A stretch of 64,000 bases of DNA, taken from contig KE159799.1 of NCBI GenBank assembly GCA_000403495.2, positions 1,165,940 to 1,229,939 on the forward strand, written 5' to 3'. Under the pieces are notes generated by a model. The model ran no database searches. It saw nothing but the letters and a program-made list of their open reading frames with translations, and was not told where the DNA came from. Made by a program: the position numbers and the translations under genes. This DNA comes from Lachnospiraceae bacterium 10-1. GTDB taxonomy: Bacteria; Bacillota; Clostridia; Lachnospirales; Lachnospiraceae. Shown one piece after another: positions 52,801 to 60,233 of the stretch (positions within the stretch are counted from its first letter, which is position 1; every line of letters starts with the position of its first letter).

Positions 52801-54379
52801 TGGGGGGATTGGTCACCTGTGCAAACAACTGCTTAAAGTAATGAAACAACGGGTGATAGGTTTTGCTTAAAACCGGAAGGGGTGTGTCAACGCCCATTGC
52901 CGCAATGGCCTCGCCGCCGCTTTTTGCCATAGGCAGAATGCTGTTTTTCAGTTCTTCATAGGCATAGCCAAAAGCCTTCTGCATTCTCTGCCTTTCTTCA
53001 TCAGTAAACTCCGGCACTCTCTCATTTGGAATCTTTAAATCGTGAAGATAAACCAGATGATTATCAAGCCATTCCCCGTAAGGCTGTCTTAAAGCATAGG
53101 TTTCTTTTACCTGATCGTCATCAATCACCTGTCCCTTAACCGTGTCCACCAGCAGCATTTTTCCCGGGCGCAACCGCTCTTTTACAAGAATTTTGGCAGG
53201 ATCAATGGGAAGCACCCCTACCTCGGAAGAAAGAATCAACTGATCATCATCCGTTATCATATATCTGGAAGGACGAAGTCCATTTCTGTCCAGCACCGCC
53301 CCCATCACATCTCCGTCAGAAAACAAAATGGATGCAGGACCGTCCCAGGGTTCCATCATGGTTGCATAATACTGGTAAAAGTCCCTTTTATGCTGGGACA
53401 TGGTCTTATTGTTTGCCCAGGGCTCGGGAATGGTAATCATCACTGCAAGGGGCAGATCCATACCGCTCATTACCAGGAATTCCAACGTGTTATCCAGCAT
53501 AGCCGAATCGGAACCTGACGCATTTACCACCGGCAGCACCTTGTGAAGCAGTCCATGCAGATGCTCCGATTCCATGTTCTCTTCCCGGGCCAGCATTTTG
53601 TCCGCATTTCCCCTGATGGTATTAATTTCCCCGTTATGTACCATAAAACGATTGGGATGGGCTCTCTCCCAGCTTGGATTGGTATTGGTGGAAAATCTGG
53701 AATGCACCATAGCAATGGCCGATTCATAATCTTTATCCTGCAGGTCTGCAAAAAAGAGCCTTAGCTGCCCTACAAGAAACATGCCCTTATAGATAATGGT
53801 TCTGCTGGATAAAGACACCACATAGGTATTATCCGAAGACTGTTCAAACACACGCCTTGCCACATACAAAAGCCGGTCAAAGGCAATTCCCTTCTCCACA
53901 TTCGCAGGTTTTTTTACAAATGCCTGCATAATATGAGGCATACATTCCACCGCCTTATGGCCTAACACCTCCGGATGATTGGGAACCTCTCTCCAGCCCA
54001 AAAATTCCAGGCCTTCCTTTTTTACAATGATTTCAAACATTTTCTTTGCCTGATTCTTCTGCAGCTCATCCTGTGGAAAGAAAAACATACCTACTCCGTA
54101 TTCCCGTTCTTCCCCGATTTCCATGCCAAGGGACTTTGTCACCTTCTTAAAAAACTTATGAGGAATCTGGGTTAAGATGCCTACACCGTCACCGGTTTTT
54201 CCTTCTGCGTCCTTTCCCGCCCTGTGCTCTAAATTTTCTACGATTTTAAGTGCGTTTTCCACCGTTTCCCGGCTCTTCTTACCCTTAATATTCACACAGG
54301 CTCCAATCCCGCAGTTATCATGTTCAAATTCAGGACGGTATAAAGGCGCCTGGGGTGCAGTCTTCTTTACATCAAACAT
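49829..54379 (-). CDS. gltB: Glutamate synthase, large subunit
   Basis: 1516 residues, normal for bacterial GltB. After a short propeptide the class-II amidotransferase nucleophile is Cys23 (EHDNCGIGACV). Following are the central domain, the FMN/2-oxoglutarate-binding synthase domain (PGEGGHLPGGKVYPWIAKTR; SGYDGGTGAAPRSSIHNAG), iron-sulfur cysteines (CVMMRVCNLDTCPVGVATQ) and the C-terminal GXGXG beta-helix. It makes glutamate from glutamine and 2-oxoglutarate using electrons from GltD. It is intact, but its partner gene gltD is split by the element. Confidence 0.97.
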   Translation of the reverse strand: MFDVKKTAPQAPLYRPEFEHDNCGIGACVNIKGKKSRETVENALKIVENLEHRAGKDAEGKTGDGVGILTQIPHKFFKKVTKSLGMEIGEEREYGVGMFFFPQDELQKNQAKKMFEIIVKKEGLEFLGWREVPNHPEVLGHKAVECMPHIMQAFVKKPANVEKGIAFDRLLYVARRVFEQSSDNTYVVSLSSRTIIYKGMFLVGQLRLFFADLQDKDYESAIAMVHSRFSTNTNPSWERAHPNRFMVHNGEINTIRGNADKMLAREENMESEHLHGLLHKVLPVVNASGSDSAMLDNTLEFLVMSGMDLPLAVMITIPEPWANNKTMSQHKRDFYQYYATMMEPWDGPASILFSDGDVMGAVLDRNGLRPSRYMITDDDQLILSSEVGVLPIDPAKILVKERLRPGKMLLVDTVKGQVIDDDQVKETYALRQPYGEWLDNHLVYLHDLKIPNERVPEFTDEERQRMQKAFGYAYEELKNSILPMAKSGGEAIAAMGVDTPLPVLSKTYHPLFHYFKQLFAQVTNPPIDAIREEVVTSTTVYIGTDGNILEEAPKNCNMLRINNPILTNTDLMKIKSMKKEGFKVEVIPIIYYKNTSLERAIDRLFVEVDRAYRDGVNIMILSDRGVDENHVAIPSLLAVSALNRHLVVTKKKTSVALVLESGEPREVHHFATLLGYGACVVNPYLAQESIKELIDSHMLDKDYYAAVEDYNNAILHGIVKIASKMGISTIQSYEGSQIFEAIGIDREVINKYFPHTVCRVGGITIKDIEKQVDALHSKAFDPLGLASDLTLDSLGHHKMRSGADEHLYNPATIHLLQESTKRGDYEMFKQYTALINDENSVKNLRGLMDFNYPEKGVPIEEVESVESIVTRFKTGAMSYGSISKEAHETMAIAMNRLHGRSNSGEGGEDLDRMNVVPGKENRCSAIKQVASGRFGVTSRYLVSANEIQIKMAQGAKPGEGGHLPGGKVYPWIAKTRHSTPGVGLISPPPHHDIYSIEDLAELIYDLKNANKEARISVKLVSEAGVGTVAAGVAKAGAQVILVSGYDGGTGAAPRSSIHNAGLPWELGLSETHQTLIMNGLRNKVRIETDGKLMSGRDVAIAALLGAEEFGFATAPLVTMGCVMMRVCNLDTCPVGVATQNPELRKNFKGKPEYVENFMRFIAQELREYMARLGARSVDELVGHTELLKVKDQLTESQKQVDLSLILSNPYAGGKEKVTFDARQVYDFKLENTLDEKVLLKWLGKSIAAGSRRSIEVDVKNTDRAFGTILGSEITRKLGDNLEEDTYRVLCSGAGGQSFGAFIPKGLTLELVGDSNDYFGKGLSGGKLVVYPPKASRFKAQDNIIIGNVALYGATSGKAFINGVAGERFCVRNSGAIAVVEGVGDHGCEYMTGGRVVVLGKTGKNFAAGMSGGIAYVLDEDSDLYIRLNKEMVSSYEVTSKYDVIELKEMIKEHVALTNSEKGKMILDHFKEYLPRFKKIIPHDYEKMQTAIVQMEEKGLSAEQAQIEAFYAIKNGR

Positions 54380-54413
54380 ATTAAATCTCCTTTCTGATCA
54401 GCCCAACAGCAAA

Positions 54414-54479
54414 TGCCACGCTTCGCGGACAGCTTTATTGTATCAAACGCTGCCACGCTTCGCGGACAGCTTATTGTAT
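54414..54479. repeat. Two tandem 29-30-bp repeats upstream of gltB
   Basis: TGCCACGCTTCGCGGACAGC followed by TTTATTGTAT (54414-54443) or TTATTGTAT (54451-54479), differing by one T. Read on the reverse strand, each begins ATACAAT, which could serve as a -10 element. They lie between the terminator of the upstream gene and the gltB ribosome-binding site, so they may hold the gltB promoter or a regulator-binding site. Confidence 0.7.
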
Positions 54480-54481
54480 GC

Positions 54482-54523
54482 AAAAAGGCCACAATGAGCG
54501 TTTAACTTCGCCTCATTGCGACC
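54482..54523 (-). terminator. Terminator between the CPBP protease gene and gltB
   Basis: Reverse strand: GGTCGCAATGAG pairs with CTCATTGTGGCC (12 bp, two G-U pairs) over a 13-base loop, followed by TTTTTG. It lies about 110 bases after the protease gene stop. A TATAAT at 54528-54533 just upstream might also make it a leader attenuator for gltB, but the simple reading is a terminator. Confidence 0.7.
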
Positions 54524-54635
54524 TACGATTATAATGTACACCTATTTATAAAAAAAGTAAATAAAGACTTTTTAAATAATTGTCAGATTATTCAAATATT
54601 TGTCTATTTTGATTTTATTTTCAGAAAATTCATTT

Positions 54636-55574
54636 CTATGATATGTGCTCTTTTAAATCGAAGCTCTTTATCCTCCAAAAGCAAATCCCTGCCCCCACAA
54701 ATGATACAATAGCAGCAATCCATCCCTTCCATCCATTCATGCTGCTAAACCCGTTATAATAACTTATTGTAAAAATGCATACGTTGGCCACTCCATGAAA
54801 CAAGACAGGCGCTACAAAGCTTTCATAGCGCTCATAGACAAAAGTAATAATTATCCCCAAAATTGTTCCGTAAACTGCCTGAACCATATTGCCGTGATAG
54901 CAGCCAAAAAGCAGAGACGATACAATTAGGGCAACAGGATAATGAAAACATCTTTTCATTCGGTTAAAGATAAGCCCCCGGAACACTGCTTCCTCGGCCA
55001 AAGGGGACAACACGCCGTATAAAAACAGTCCCACTATAAAAGCAACTCCAAACTGCGCACTCGCTGTTTCTGTAAAGGATTTTGATCTTTCGGTAATCCC
55101 CAGCAGATGAAACAACACATTTAGTCCCAATGCTGAGCAAAAGGAAAATGCTCCAAGCACCATATAAGCTGTCGCCTTTTGCGTCATGCAGCTTCCACTC
55201 TTTGCTGCTTTTTCCAAAATTTTATCCCTGCTTGGACATTTTTCCTGATCTTTATCCTTGTCTACATCCTTACATTCCGCCCAGCTTATTTCATTTTTTA
55301 CCGCCTGCCAGATTGCTGCCACGCCGCAGAGGATCGCCAACCCATTTATAATCCCCTGCACGGTATAGCCATTGGCATTCAAAAAGTTTACTGTCTCTTC
55401 CCTGCTTGCCAGCAAAAACTGATTTAAGGCCGCCCATGATAAAATCTGAGCTGCATCATGAATCAAAAAATATACCAAAAGGGGAAATATAATGTAAACT
55501 GCCTTTTTCATGGATTTCCAGGCGGATATATCCTCCCGTCCCCATCTTACGTACATCATTTTCCAGAAATTCAT
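54636..55574 (-). CDS. CPBP-family intramembrane metalloprotease (CAAX protease/bacteriocin-processing type)
   Basis: 312 residues with multiple membrane helices. The three CPBP motifs are present: EEAVFRGLIFNR, FGCYHGN and FHGVANV. Members process or degrade peptides, sometimes for bacteriocin immunity; the substrate is unknown here. The start ATG 55574 (MNFWKMMYV) follows GGAG six bases upstream; the frame is open further to 55793, but that part covers the structured intergenic repeat and is not coding. No bacteriocin gene is seen nearby. Confidence 0.85.
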   Translation of the reverse strand: MNFWKMMYVRWGREDISAWKSMKKAVYIIFPLLVYFLIHDAAQILSWAALNQFLLASREETVNFLNANGYTVQGIINGLAILCGVAAIWQAVKNEISWAECKDVDKDKDQEKCPSRDKILEKAAKSGSCMTQKATAYMVLGAFSFCSALGLNVLFHLLGITERSKSFTETASAQFGVAFIVGLFLYGVLSPLAEEAVFRGLIFNRMKRCFHYPVALIVSSLLFGCYHGNMVQAVYGTILGIIITFVYERYESFVAPVLFHGVANVCIFTISYYNGFSSMNGWKGWIAAIVSFVGAGICFWRIKSFDLKEHIS

Positions 55575-55610
55575 TTTCATCTCCATTCCGAAGCGTTTAT
55601 GCGACGGGGC

Positions 55611-55711
55611 GACGCAAATCTCCAATTTGCGTCTGCCATCAAGGCTTATTTGTGACGCTCCGGCACAAATAGTCGTGTGAAAAATCAGCACATCAGTGTG
55701 ATTTTTCACAC
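55611..55711. repeat. Structured intergenic element with three consecutive hairpins
   Basis: Three stem-loops in about 100 bases: GACGCAAAT/ATTTGCGTC (55611-55633), TTTGTG/CACAAA (55649-55669), and GTGTGAAAAATCA/TGATTTTTCACAC (55675-55711). It lies between the HAD phosphatase and CPBP genes. The last hairpin, nearest the phosphatase stop, could end its transcript, but the whole has the look of a dispersed repeat or small structured RNA. Confidence 0.6.
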
Positions 55712-55779
55712 TATCTCCATGCATATCGCAAGCAATGCCTGCCATATTTCTCAAACAACAGATGTATCGCCTGTAATTA

Positions 55780-56448
55780 TCAACAAACTCCAAGATACTG
55801 TGCCAGTTTTTCTACCGTCTCTGCGATATAGTCTGCACCTTCCTCTTCCAATTCTCCTGCTGACGCATAGCCATAGCCAGCCCCGACGCCTGTGAGAAAA
55901 TGGGCTTTCGCCCCCTGAAGGTCAAACTTCCGGTCTCCAATCATTACACATACGGATTTTCTTTTTTCAACCGGAACAGTCAATATGCCCAGCCTTTTCA
56001 GAGCCTCTTCCACTACTTCTTCCTTTTGCGACCTGCTGCCGTCAAGTTCGCTTCCTACCACCACGTCAAAATACTTTTCAATATCAAAATGTGCAAGTAT
56101 CTGCCTTACATAGCATTCCGGTTTGCTGGATGCCACTGCCAAAAGCATTCCCTTTTCCTTAAGCCTCTCCAGCAAATCCGGAATTCCCGGATAAACACTG
56201 TTTTCAAAAATGCCTATAGGCGCAAACCTTTCCCGGTATAATGCAATTGCTTTTGCTGCATCCTCCGGGCTAAATCCATAAAACTCCATAAAGCTTTTCT
56301 GCAAAGGAGGTCCCAAAAAGGGAGTAAGTTTTTGCAAATCAGGCTCCTCAATTCCAAAGAAGCTTAATGCATACTGTACCGATTTTATAATTCCCTCCTG
56401 AGAATCGGTAAGCGTCCCGTCTAAGTCAAATAAACAGTACTGAAACAT
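55780..56448 (-). CDS. HAD-family hydrolase, phosphoglycolate-phosphatase-like
   Basis: 222 residues. HAD motifs: DLDGTLTDS (motif I), VASSKPECY (motif II), and MIGDRKFDLQGAKAH (motif IV) with the Lys in QKEEVVEEAL. The cap is the helical C1 type of Gph/PpaX-like phosphatases. It probably removes phosphate from a small metabolite or pyrophosphate; substrate unknown. GGGAG precedes the ATG. Confidence 0.88.
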   Translation of the reverse strand: MFQYCLFDLDGTLTDSQEGIIKSVQYALSFFGIEEPDLQKLTPFLGPPLQKSFMEFYGFSPEDAAKAIALYRERFAPIGIFENSVYPGIPDLLERLKEKGMLLAVASSKPECYVRQILAHFDIEKYFDVVVGSELDGSRSQKEEVVEEALKRLGILTVPVEKRKSVCVMIGDRKFDLQGAKAHFLTGVGAGYGYASAGELEEEGADYIAETVEKLAQYLGVC

Positions 56449-56504
56449 TTACTATCTCCCTTCCATATCCCGCCAGTCCGCCTTACTGACTTTTTCTCAA
56501 TGTT

Positions 56505-57413
56505 TTACTTCAAATTCAGCTTCGCAAACAAATCTCCTAAACTGGTACCCAGACTTTCCCCTGAGCTGTAGCTCTCTGTATCTGTATTTTCTATCTCCTG
56601 AGCCTCCTGATCTTCGGCAACAGCCTTAATACTTAAAGAAATCTTTCCCTCATTAGTATTTAACACCTTTACCTTAACCTGGTCTCCCACTTTAAGAACT
56701 TCGGAAGGCTTCTTAATCCGTTTCTGACAGATCTGTGAAATATGAACCAGTCCGGTCAATCCATTCTTCAGATCTATAAATGCTCCATAAGACTGGAGAC
56801 TTTCCACGATTCCATCCAGCACAGTTCCCGGTACAATCATTGCCACCTTATGATCACGCTCTTCCTTAGCCTGCTCTTTCAATACCTCTTTTGCTGAAAG
56901 AATCAGCTTCTCCTTTTCCCGATCAATGGTGATAACTCTTACAGTCAATTTTTTCCCCAGGTAGTCTTTTGTATCTTCCACATAAGAAATCGCCAGTTGG
57001 GATGCGGGAATAAACCCTCTGATTCCTTCTACATAAGCAATGACTCCTGCATTTACCGTTTCACTTACCTTTACATTCAGCTCTTTCTTTTCTTCCATGT
57101 ACCCAGCAAGCACATCCCATGCAAGCACAGCATTTGCTTCTTTTTTAGAAAGCAGGATATTTCCCTGTCCGTCATCCATCAAAACCACTGAGGCTTCAAT
57201 CACATCTCCAATCCTCACGTCATCCAGTATGGAAAATCCCGGATCATCGCTTAATTCTGCCGCCTTTATAATTCCCTGTGTGTAATACTTAAGGTCTAAA
57301 GTTACCTCCTCTTCATTTACATCAATTACCGTCCCTGAAATAACATCTCCTTCACTAATTTTACGGAATGAGGCTTCCAGTTCCTTTTCATAATCCTTCA
57401 TTGATTCTTCCAT
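56505..57413 (-). CDS. S1 RNA-binding domain protein (ribosomal protein S1-like)
   Basis: 302 residues with three to four S1-type OB folds: GDVISGTVIDVNEEEVTLDL, a divergent second one (NVKVSETVNAGVIAYVEGIR) and a canonical third (GTVLDGIVESLQSYGAFIDL ... GLVHISQICQKRIKKPSEVL). Clostridial short S1 homologues bind mRNA and may assist translation initiation. ATG 57413 has GGAGG five bases upstream; the ATG four codons earlier overlaps that site. A stand-alone gene. Confidence 0.85.
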   Translation of the reverse strand: MEESMKDYEKELEASFRKISEGDVISGTVIDVNEEEVTLDLKYYTQGIIKAAELSDDPGFSILDDVRIGDVIEASVVLMDDGQGNILLSKKEANAVLAWDVLAGYMEEKKELNVKVSETVNAGVIAYVEGIRGFIPASQLAISYVEDTKDYLGKKLTVRVITIDREKEKLILSAKEVLKEQAKEERDHKVAMIVPGTVLDGIVESLQSYGAFIDLKNGLTGLVHISQICQKRIKKPSEVLKVGDQVKVKVLNTNEGKISLSIKAVAEDQEAQEIENTDTESYSSGESLGTSLGDLFAKLNLK

Positions 57414-57511
57414 AGCTTCCTCCATTTTACTGCATTTTTGTATATCATCCGATTACCATCATCAGCATACCTGCGGCATACTTTTTTATAGTATAACATA
57501 TTTTCCATAAG

Positions 57512-57552
57512 AAAAAGCGCTATTTTAGAATATTTCTAAAACAGCGCTTTTT
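57512..57552 (-). terminator. Terminator after rubrerythrin
   Basis: AAAAAGCGCT and TTTTAGAA pair with TTCTAAAA and AGCGCTTTTT across a 41-base span, with A/T-rich flanks. It lies 19 bases beyond the rubrerythrin stop codon and probably also acts in the other direction. Confidence 0.8.
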
Positions 57553-57570
57553 ATCATTTACAAAATTTAC

Positions 57571-58107
57571 TTAATAATTTTCAGCCTTTACCTGGAAATA
57601 GGACTGAGGATGTGTACAAACAGGGCAGACTTCAGGCGCTTTCTGTCCTACACAGATATGCCCGCAGTTTGCACACTGCCATACTACGTCTCCATCTTTA
57701 GAAAATACCAGACCGCCCTCTATATTGGCAAGAAGCTTCCTGTATCTTTCCTCATGCTCCTTTTCAATTGCAGCAACCCCTTCAAACAGCTTTGCGATCT
57801 CTTCAAAACCTTCTTCTCTTGCATCCTTTGCAAAACCTGCATACATATCTGTCCATTCAAAGTTTTCGCCCTCTGCAGCATCCTTTAAATTGTCAATAGT
57901 AGAGCTGATACCGCCATTTAACAGCTTATACCACATTTTTGCATGCTCTTTTTCATTGTTTGCGGTTTCCTCAAAAATTGATGCGATCTGCACATATCCA
58001 TCCTTTTTGGCCTTGGAAGCAAAATAAGTGTACTTATTTCTTGCCTGTGATTCTCCCGCAAAAGCTGCCTTTAGATTTGCCTCTGTTTTCGTTCCTTTTA
58101 AATCCAT
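57571..58107 (-). CDS. rbr: Rubrerythrin
   Basis: 178 residues. The N-terminal ferritin-like di-iron domain ([55 protein letters not shown]) and the C-terminal rubredoxin knuckles ([18 protein letters not shown]) are complete. It reduces hydrogen peroxide in anaerobes. GAAGGAGG precedes the ATG. It is 32 bases after the flavin reductase-rubredoxin gene, which probably supplies its electrons. Confidence 0.96.
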   Translation of the reverse strand: MDLKGTKTEANLKAAFAGESQARNKYTYFASKAKKDGYVQIASIFEETANNEKEHAKMWYKLLNGGISSTIDNLKDAAEGENFEWTDMYAGFAKDAREEGFEEIAKLFEGVAAIEKEHEERYRKLLANIEGGLVFSKDGDVVWQCANCGHICVGQKAPEVCPVCTHPQSYFQVKAENY

Positions 58108-58139
58108 GATTTTTTCCTCCTTCGTATTCCTACTGTTTT

Positions 58140-58778
58140 TTATATTTCCTTAAACTTATCTGTCCCCATACCGCAGACAGGACATTTATAATTGGCAGGA
58201 AGCTCCTCACCTTCGTAAATGTATCCACATACTTCACATTTAAATCTGCGTCCTTTTCCCTCTTCCTGAGATTTCTCCTCCTCGGGAATATAAGTAGGCG
58301 CATTTTTAGGACTCTTTCCTTTCACCACCTTATGATAATAAGCATAGGTCATGGCATCTTTATCCTCAAACAACTCCGCTCCTTTTACCTCTCCTAAAAA
58401 TACCGTATGTGTAGCTGTTTCCATCCTGTCAATTACTTCACATACCACATAGCCGCAGGAATCGGAAATTACCGGCATATGATCTTCCACACTGTACTTT
58501 ACCTCTTTGAACTTATCTGCATCCTTGCCAGACTTAAAACCAAAAGTTCCAATAATAGAAGGATCTGAATCCTCTGCAAGAATTGAAACCGCAAATCTTC
58601 CCGTTTCATTGATACAATAATTGGTATAATTGTCATGATTAATACTGACTGCAATCGTCGCCGGCGATGATGTAATCTGCATTGCAGAATTTGCAGTGCA
58701 CCCTGTAGGCCTGCCATCATCCCATGTACTTACAACATAAACGCCATAGGATAGCTTGTGAAATACATTTTTATTCAT
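58140..58778 (-). CDS. Flavin reductase-like domain fused to rubredoxin (high-molecular-weight rubredoxin)
   Basis: 212 residues. An N-terminal flavin-reductase/FMN-binding fold ([31 protein letters not shown] pattern) and a C-terminal rubredoxin with [10 protein letters not shown] and [11 protein letters not shown]. Proteins of this type (Hrb) pass electrons from NAD(P)H oxidoreductases to oxygen- or peroxide-reducing enzymes. First gene of a two-gene oxidative-stress operon with rubrerythrin; a Fur/PerR-like dyad lies upstream. Confidence 0.92.
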   Translation of the reverse strand: MNKNVFHKLSYGVYVVSTWDDGRPTGCTANSAMQITSSPATIAVSINHDNYTNYCINETGRFAVSILAEDSDPSIIGTFGFKSGKDADKFKEVKYSVEDHMPVISDSCGYVVCEVIDRMETATHTVFLGEVKGAELFEDKDAMTYAYYHKVVKGKSPKNAPTYIPEEEKSQEEGKGRRFKCEVCGYIYEGEELPANYKCPVCGMGTDKFKEI

Positions 58779-58815
58779 TTTTCAACCTTTCCTCCATTTT
58801 AAAGTGTCTTGTTAA

Positions 58816-58848
58816 TAGTAATAATTGTAATATTGATAATTATTACTA
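58816..58848 (-). promoter_or_regulatory. Fur/PerR-like inverted repeat upstream of the hrb-rbr operon
   Basis: TAGTAATAATT (58816-58826) and its exact complement (58838-58848) flank GTAATATTGAT. The A/T-rich ATAATT-type half-sites resemble PerR/Fur boxes. It lies 38-70 bases before the first gene. Control by PerR fits the function of the operon, but the spacing differs from the standard 7-1-7 box. Confidence 0.5.
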
Positions 58849-58930
58849 TTTTAGTCTATCTTGTTGTATTACAAAAGTCAATACTATTCTTTCCAATTAT
58901 TTCAATTTTACTCCCCCTGTATATTGCAAA

Positions 58931-59521
58931 CTATAATTCCTTCCGGCTGCTGATTCCTAGCTTGGCAAATATATTAGATACATGCTTTTTTACAGTAGAT
59001 TCCGATATATAAAGCTCTTCTCCGATCTCCCTGTTAGATAACCCCTGCTTTATCATTTCCGCAATTATTTTTTCCTGTCTGGTTAGTTTGGACAGATCAG
59101 GTTCTACCTTAATTTCATTAAAATTCTCCCTGCTCTTTTTTTCTTCCCTTTTATATGGTTCCTCCTCTTCTTTCAAAAGCATATAACATACAAATCCGTA
59201 AAACAATGGCCTTAAATCCAGTGCAATCTCTGCCGCAAGCGCTTCCAATTCCACTTCTTTTCCTGCCATACTGGCAAATATCAACATAAAAGTTTCAAGA
59301 TATCCGGCTGTAATTGTATTTTTCTTAAATAAGCTTCCTACTCCCTTCCACTTCATATCCTTTTCCAGATAAGGAATGCACAGAAGTACACAGCCCAGCA
59401 GAAACATTCCAATATGCTTTGGACTAAAAAGCAGTACCGTCTTTGCTTCTAGCAAAAAACAAAGAATCAGCAGATACAAAACTACAACAGCTAATTTTTT
59501 TATTGTCCTTTTCATAGGCAT
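58931..59521 (-). CDS. Membrane-bound LuxR-type transcriptional regulator
   Basis: 196 residues. Two or three N-terminal membrane helices (LAVVVLYLLILCFLLEA; IGMFLLGCVLLCIPYL) and a C-terminal LuxR/NarL helix-turn-helix (LTRQEKIIAEMIKQGLSNRE, then IGEELYISESTVKKHVSNIF). It has no receiver domain, so the signal is probably sensed in the membrane. It follows the MotA-like gene after three bases and is surely co-transcribed with it. Confidence 0.82.
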   Translation of the reverse strand: MPMKRTIKKLAVVVLYLLILCFLLEAKTVLLFSPKHIGMFLLGCVLLCIPYLEKDMKWKGVGSLFKKNTITAGYLETFMLIFASMAGKEVELEALAAEIALDLRPLFYGFVCYMLLKEEEEPYKREEKKSRENFNEIKVEPDLSKLTRQEKIIAEMIKQGLSNREIGEELYISESTVKKHVSNIFAKLGISSRKEL

Positions 59522-59524
59522 GCC

Positions 59525-59992
59525 CTATTCCTTTTCGCTGATAAACTCCTGTATTTTTATATTAAGCCTTGCCTGCAGTGGCAGAAGAATCAATGCAATT
59601 CCCATTCCATAAACAAGCGAAAGCAGGGACATTGAAAAGTATGGTCCTAAAAGCCAGGGATCATTCATACTGTAAATGACGCCGATCCCCTGGACCGCAC
59701 AAACAAACACAGACAAGCTAAGCATTATTTTAATTGTAAGACTTACTGATTCCTTTGCACGCTTTAGCTCCATCAGACTTTCTGCCGCCTTTTTTCCCAT
59801 CCCCAGACGGAACGCATTATTAAAATCCTTTAAAAGACCTCCGGATATTAAAAGCGGTATCAAAAACAAAAGTAAAAGGCAAACTGTGGGAAAATCTACC
59901 AGTCTGGCAACATAGCTTAAATCCAATCCAAAAGATATAACGCACATCATTCCTGTCAATAAAATAACACTTATAATTGATAATAAATACAT
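59525..59992 (-). CDS. Small MotA/ExbB-like membrane protein
   Basis: 155 residues, four predicted helices. VARLVDFPTVCLLLLFLIPL, followed by ISGGLLKDFNNAF, and later GIGVIYSMNDPWLLGPYFSM, LVYGMGIALILLPLQARL mirror the helix pattern of MotA-type proton-channel subunits, but the cytoplasmic part is short and no MotB partner is present. In operon with the membrane LuxR regulator it may be its sensor. The family match is by pattern and is tentative. Confidence 0.55.
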   Translation of the reverse strand: MYLLSIISVILLTGMMCVISFGLDLSYVARLVDFPTVCLLLLFLIPLLISGGLLKDFNNAFRLGMGKKAAESLMELKRAKESVSLTIKIMLSLSVFVCAVQGIGVIYSMNDPWLLGPYFSMSLLSLVYGMGIALILLPLQARLNIKIQEFISEKE

Positions 59993-60066
59993 AATTCATT
60001 CCTCCATCCTGTTTTTATTTTTTGGCCCTTGTTATAGTTTCATTCTATCCGGTAAAAGTTAAAAAG

Positions 60067-60100
60067 AAAATACTACTTTAGGATTAAAAAGTAGTATTTT
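60067..60100 (+). promoter_or_regulatory. Inverted repeat upstream of the ABC-F gene
   Basis: AAAATACTACTTT (60067-60079) and its exact complement (60088-60100) over an 8-base spacer. A TATAAT lies at 60115-60120, giving a likely promoter for the downstream ABC-F gene; the dyad overlaps its -35 region and may be a regulator-binding site. Confidence 0.55.
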
Positions 60101-60233
60101 CAGTAGCAGTTTGCTATAATGCCTCATGGGACAGGGACTATTCACTTTGACTTTCCGTCCATTTCTTTATATAATCTTAACGTATAAAAATCTGTTCCAT
60201 AAACTTACATGTTTTAGATATGCGAGGGTAATC

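Noticed and set aside
54487-54533. gltB leader attenuator starting at TATAAT 54528
   Set aside because: The hairpin would start at the first transcribed base and no good -35 is found. It is better explained as the terminator of the CPBP protease gene.
55575-55793. N-terminal extension of the CPBP protease
   Set aside because: It overlaps the phosphatase gene end and a region of three strong hairpins, and the ribosome-binding site supports the start at 55574.
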